Origin: SG8-30 sp963695085 | Lineage (GTDB): Bacteria > Pseudomonadota > Gammaproteobacteria > Steroidobacterales > Steroidobacteraceae | NCBI GenBank assembly: GCA_963695085.1 | Contig: CAVOFV010000008.1 | Coordinates: 558,001 to 622,000, forward strand | Direction of reading: 5' to 3' | DNA: 64,000 bases | Part shown: positions 63,331-64,000 of the stretch, piece by piece | Numbering within the stretch: position 1 is the stretch's first letter | Layout: every line of letters begins with the position of its first letter | Position numbers and translations under genes: made by a program | The notes under the pieces: generated by a model | The model's database searches: none | Seen by the model: the letters and a program-made list of their open reading frames with translations, nothing else | Told to the model about the DNA's origin: nothing

Positions 63331-63525
63331 ATGTTGGCGTTCGTGCTGTGGCTGGTGCTGTTCGTGCTGTGCTGGCCGCTGGCGCTGCTGGGCTTGCTGC
63401 TGTACCCGATCGTCTGGGTCCTGCTGCTGCCGTTCCGGCTGCTGGGAATCGCGGTGGAGGGAATCTTCGAGTTGCTGCGCGCTCTAATCAACCTGCCGGC
63501 ACGCCTCTTGCGGGGGAAACCATGA
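63331..63525 (+). CDS. Small hydrophobic membrane protein
   Basis: 64 residues, two leucine-rich membrane helices (LAFVLWLVLFVLCWPLALLGL and LYPIVWVLLLPFRLLG) and an amphipathic basic end. ATG 63331 follows GGAGAGGG. It overlaps the next gene as ATGA, so the two are likely co-translated. Function is unknown. Confidence 0.7.
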   Translation: MLAFVLWLVLFVLCWPLALLGLLLYPIVWVLLLPFRLLGIAVEGIFELLRALINLPARLLRGKP

Positions 63526-64000
63526 GACCCAGAACGACAGCATCGGATACGGCCCTCGGCCGCCGCGCCATCGTGCTCGTGGTGGCCGCCGCCCTGGCGG
63601 TTGGCGCGTACTACTGGTTCAGGCACCGCGCCGCGGAGCCGCCGGCACCGGTTTCGGAGCCTGCCATGGCCGGGCCTGCGACGATCGAGCCGGCGATCGA
63701 ACACCCGGTTGCGGTGGCGCCGTCCGCTTCGCTGCCCGCGCTCGATGACAGCGATCCGGCTGTGGGTGAGCAGCTGTCAGAGCTGGTCGGCGCGGAACGC
63801 TTCGCGGCCCTGTTTTCCGCGGACGGCATCGTGCGGCGGTTCGTCGCGACCGTGGACAACCTGCCGCGGGCGAAAGTCGCGGGCCGGCACCGGCCGGTCA
63901 AGCCGCTGACCGACGGATTCCTGGCGGATGGTGAGGACGGGGCGACCATCACGCTGTCCGCCGCCAACTACGCGCGCTACGAACCCTACGTGCGGTTGAT
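63522..64000 (+). CDS. DUF3014 domain protein, cut by right edge
   Basis: The first 159 residues are in the window. One membrane helix (AIVLVVAAALAVGAYYWF) is followed by a proline/alanine linker and the start of DUF3014: LPALDDSDPAVGEQLSELVG, IVRRFVATVDNLPR and RPVKPLTDGFLADG. The protein is anchored in the inner membrane with its domain in the periplasm. The family's function is not known. Confidence 0.8.
   Translation, partial: MRPRTTASDTALGRRAIVLVVAAALAVGAYYWFRHRAAEPPAPVSEPAMAGPATIEPAIEHPVAVAPSASLPALDDSDPAVGEQLSELVGAERFAALFSADGIVRRFVATVDNLPRAKVAGRHRPVKPLTDGFLADGEDGATITLSAANYARYEPYVRL

Noticed and set aside
1..64000. tRNA, rRNA, riboswitch, CRISPR, transposase or integrase genes
   Set aside because: I looked for their usual signatures and found none; short or divergent RNA genes could escape reading by eye.

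Overview
The window is a chromosomal stretch of a high-GC bacterium (about two-thirds GC by eye) with tightly packed, mostly housekeeping genes. Several gene orders point to a gammaproteobacterium. These are gmk-rpoZ-spoT-ridA-recG-ubiC-ubiA beside yicC and rph, pilMNOPQ-aroK-aroB divergent from a class A penicillin-binding protein, and a tesA-like gene divergent from ybbA-ybbP. UbiC/UbiA imply ubiquinone synthesis, and the pil genes imply type IV pili. I cannot fix the order; the neighbourhood of Xanthomonadales, Nevskiales or Steroidobacterales is a reasonable guess. I saw no tRNA, rRNA, CRISPR array, transposase or prophage gene.

Layout. 1-9281, minus strand: a lytic transglycosylase cut by the left edge, then the ubiA/ubiC/recG/ridA/spoT/rpoZ/gmk group and a rhomboid protease. 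9444-13701: O-methyltransferase, a small membrane protein, yicC, a PP2C phosphatase, rph, rdgB. 13733-18660: an M48 lipoprotein protease, rpmE, an AT-rich gap with DnaA-box-like sites, hemW and gltA. 18766-23555, minus: aidB-like dehydrogenase, an unknown 206-residue protein, PBP1a. 23947-33779, plus: pilM-N-O-P-Q, aroK, aroB, a dGTPase-like protein, pyrF, hemE. 33796-41713: fadD with a one-base frameshift, the tesA-like esterase, the YbbA/YbbP exporter, a single-pass membrane protein and a DUF4139 protein.

41701-64000 is more accessory. It holds a MOSC protein and, just upstream on the same strand, a 962-residue protein that joins an LCAT-like alpha/beta hydrolase, an M17-aminopeptidase-N-terminal-like domain and a C-terminal caspase-like CHAT domain. 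After these come a GST, a four-helix membrane protein, an SDR, a SurE-family protein with a signal peptide, a gamma-glutamyltransferase lipoprotein, a dienelactone hydrolase, small lipoproteins, a YajD-like HNH protein, a SRPBCC protein, a penicillin-acylase-family enzyme, a frameshifted thioredoxin-fold lipoprotein, a GMC (cholesterol-oxidase-like) flavoprotein, an APC permease, an outer-membrane-type barrel, a VOC protein and a DUF3014 protein cut by the right edge.

The most unusual object is the hydrolase/M17-N/CHAT fusion (42538-45426). Both active sites look intact, which suggests a lipase-type effector joined to a caspase-like protease. Next come the DnaA-box cluster at 15797-15831, the exported SurE-like protein, and a dispersed intergenic motif GGGGYCTGACC. 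The two frameshifts (fadD and the thioredoxin-like gene) each correspond to one extra base in a C/G run, so sequencing error is a real possibility.
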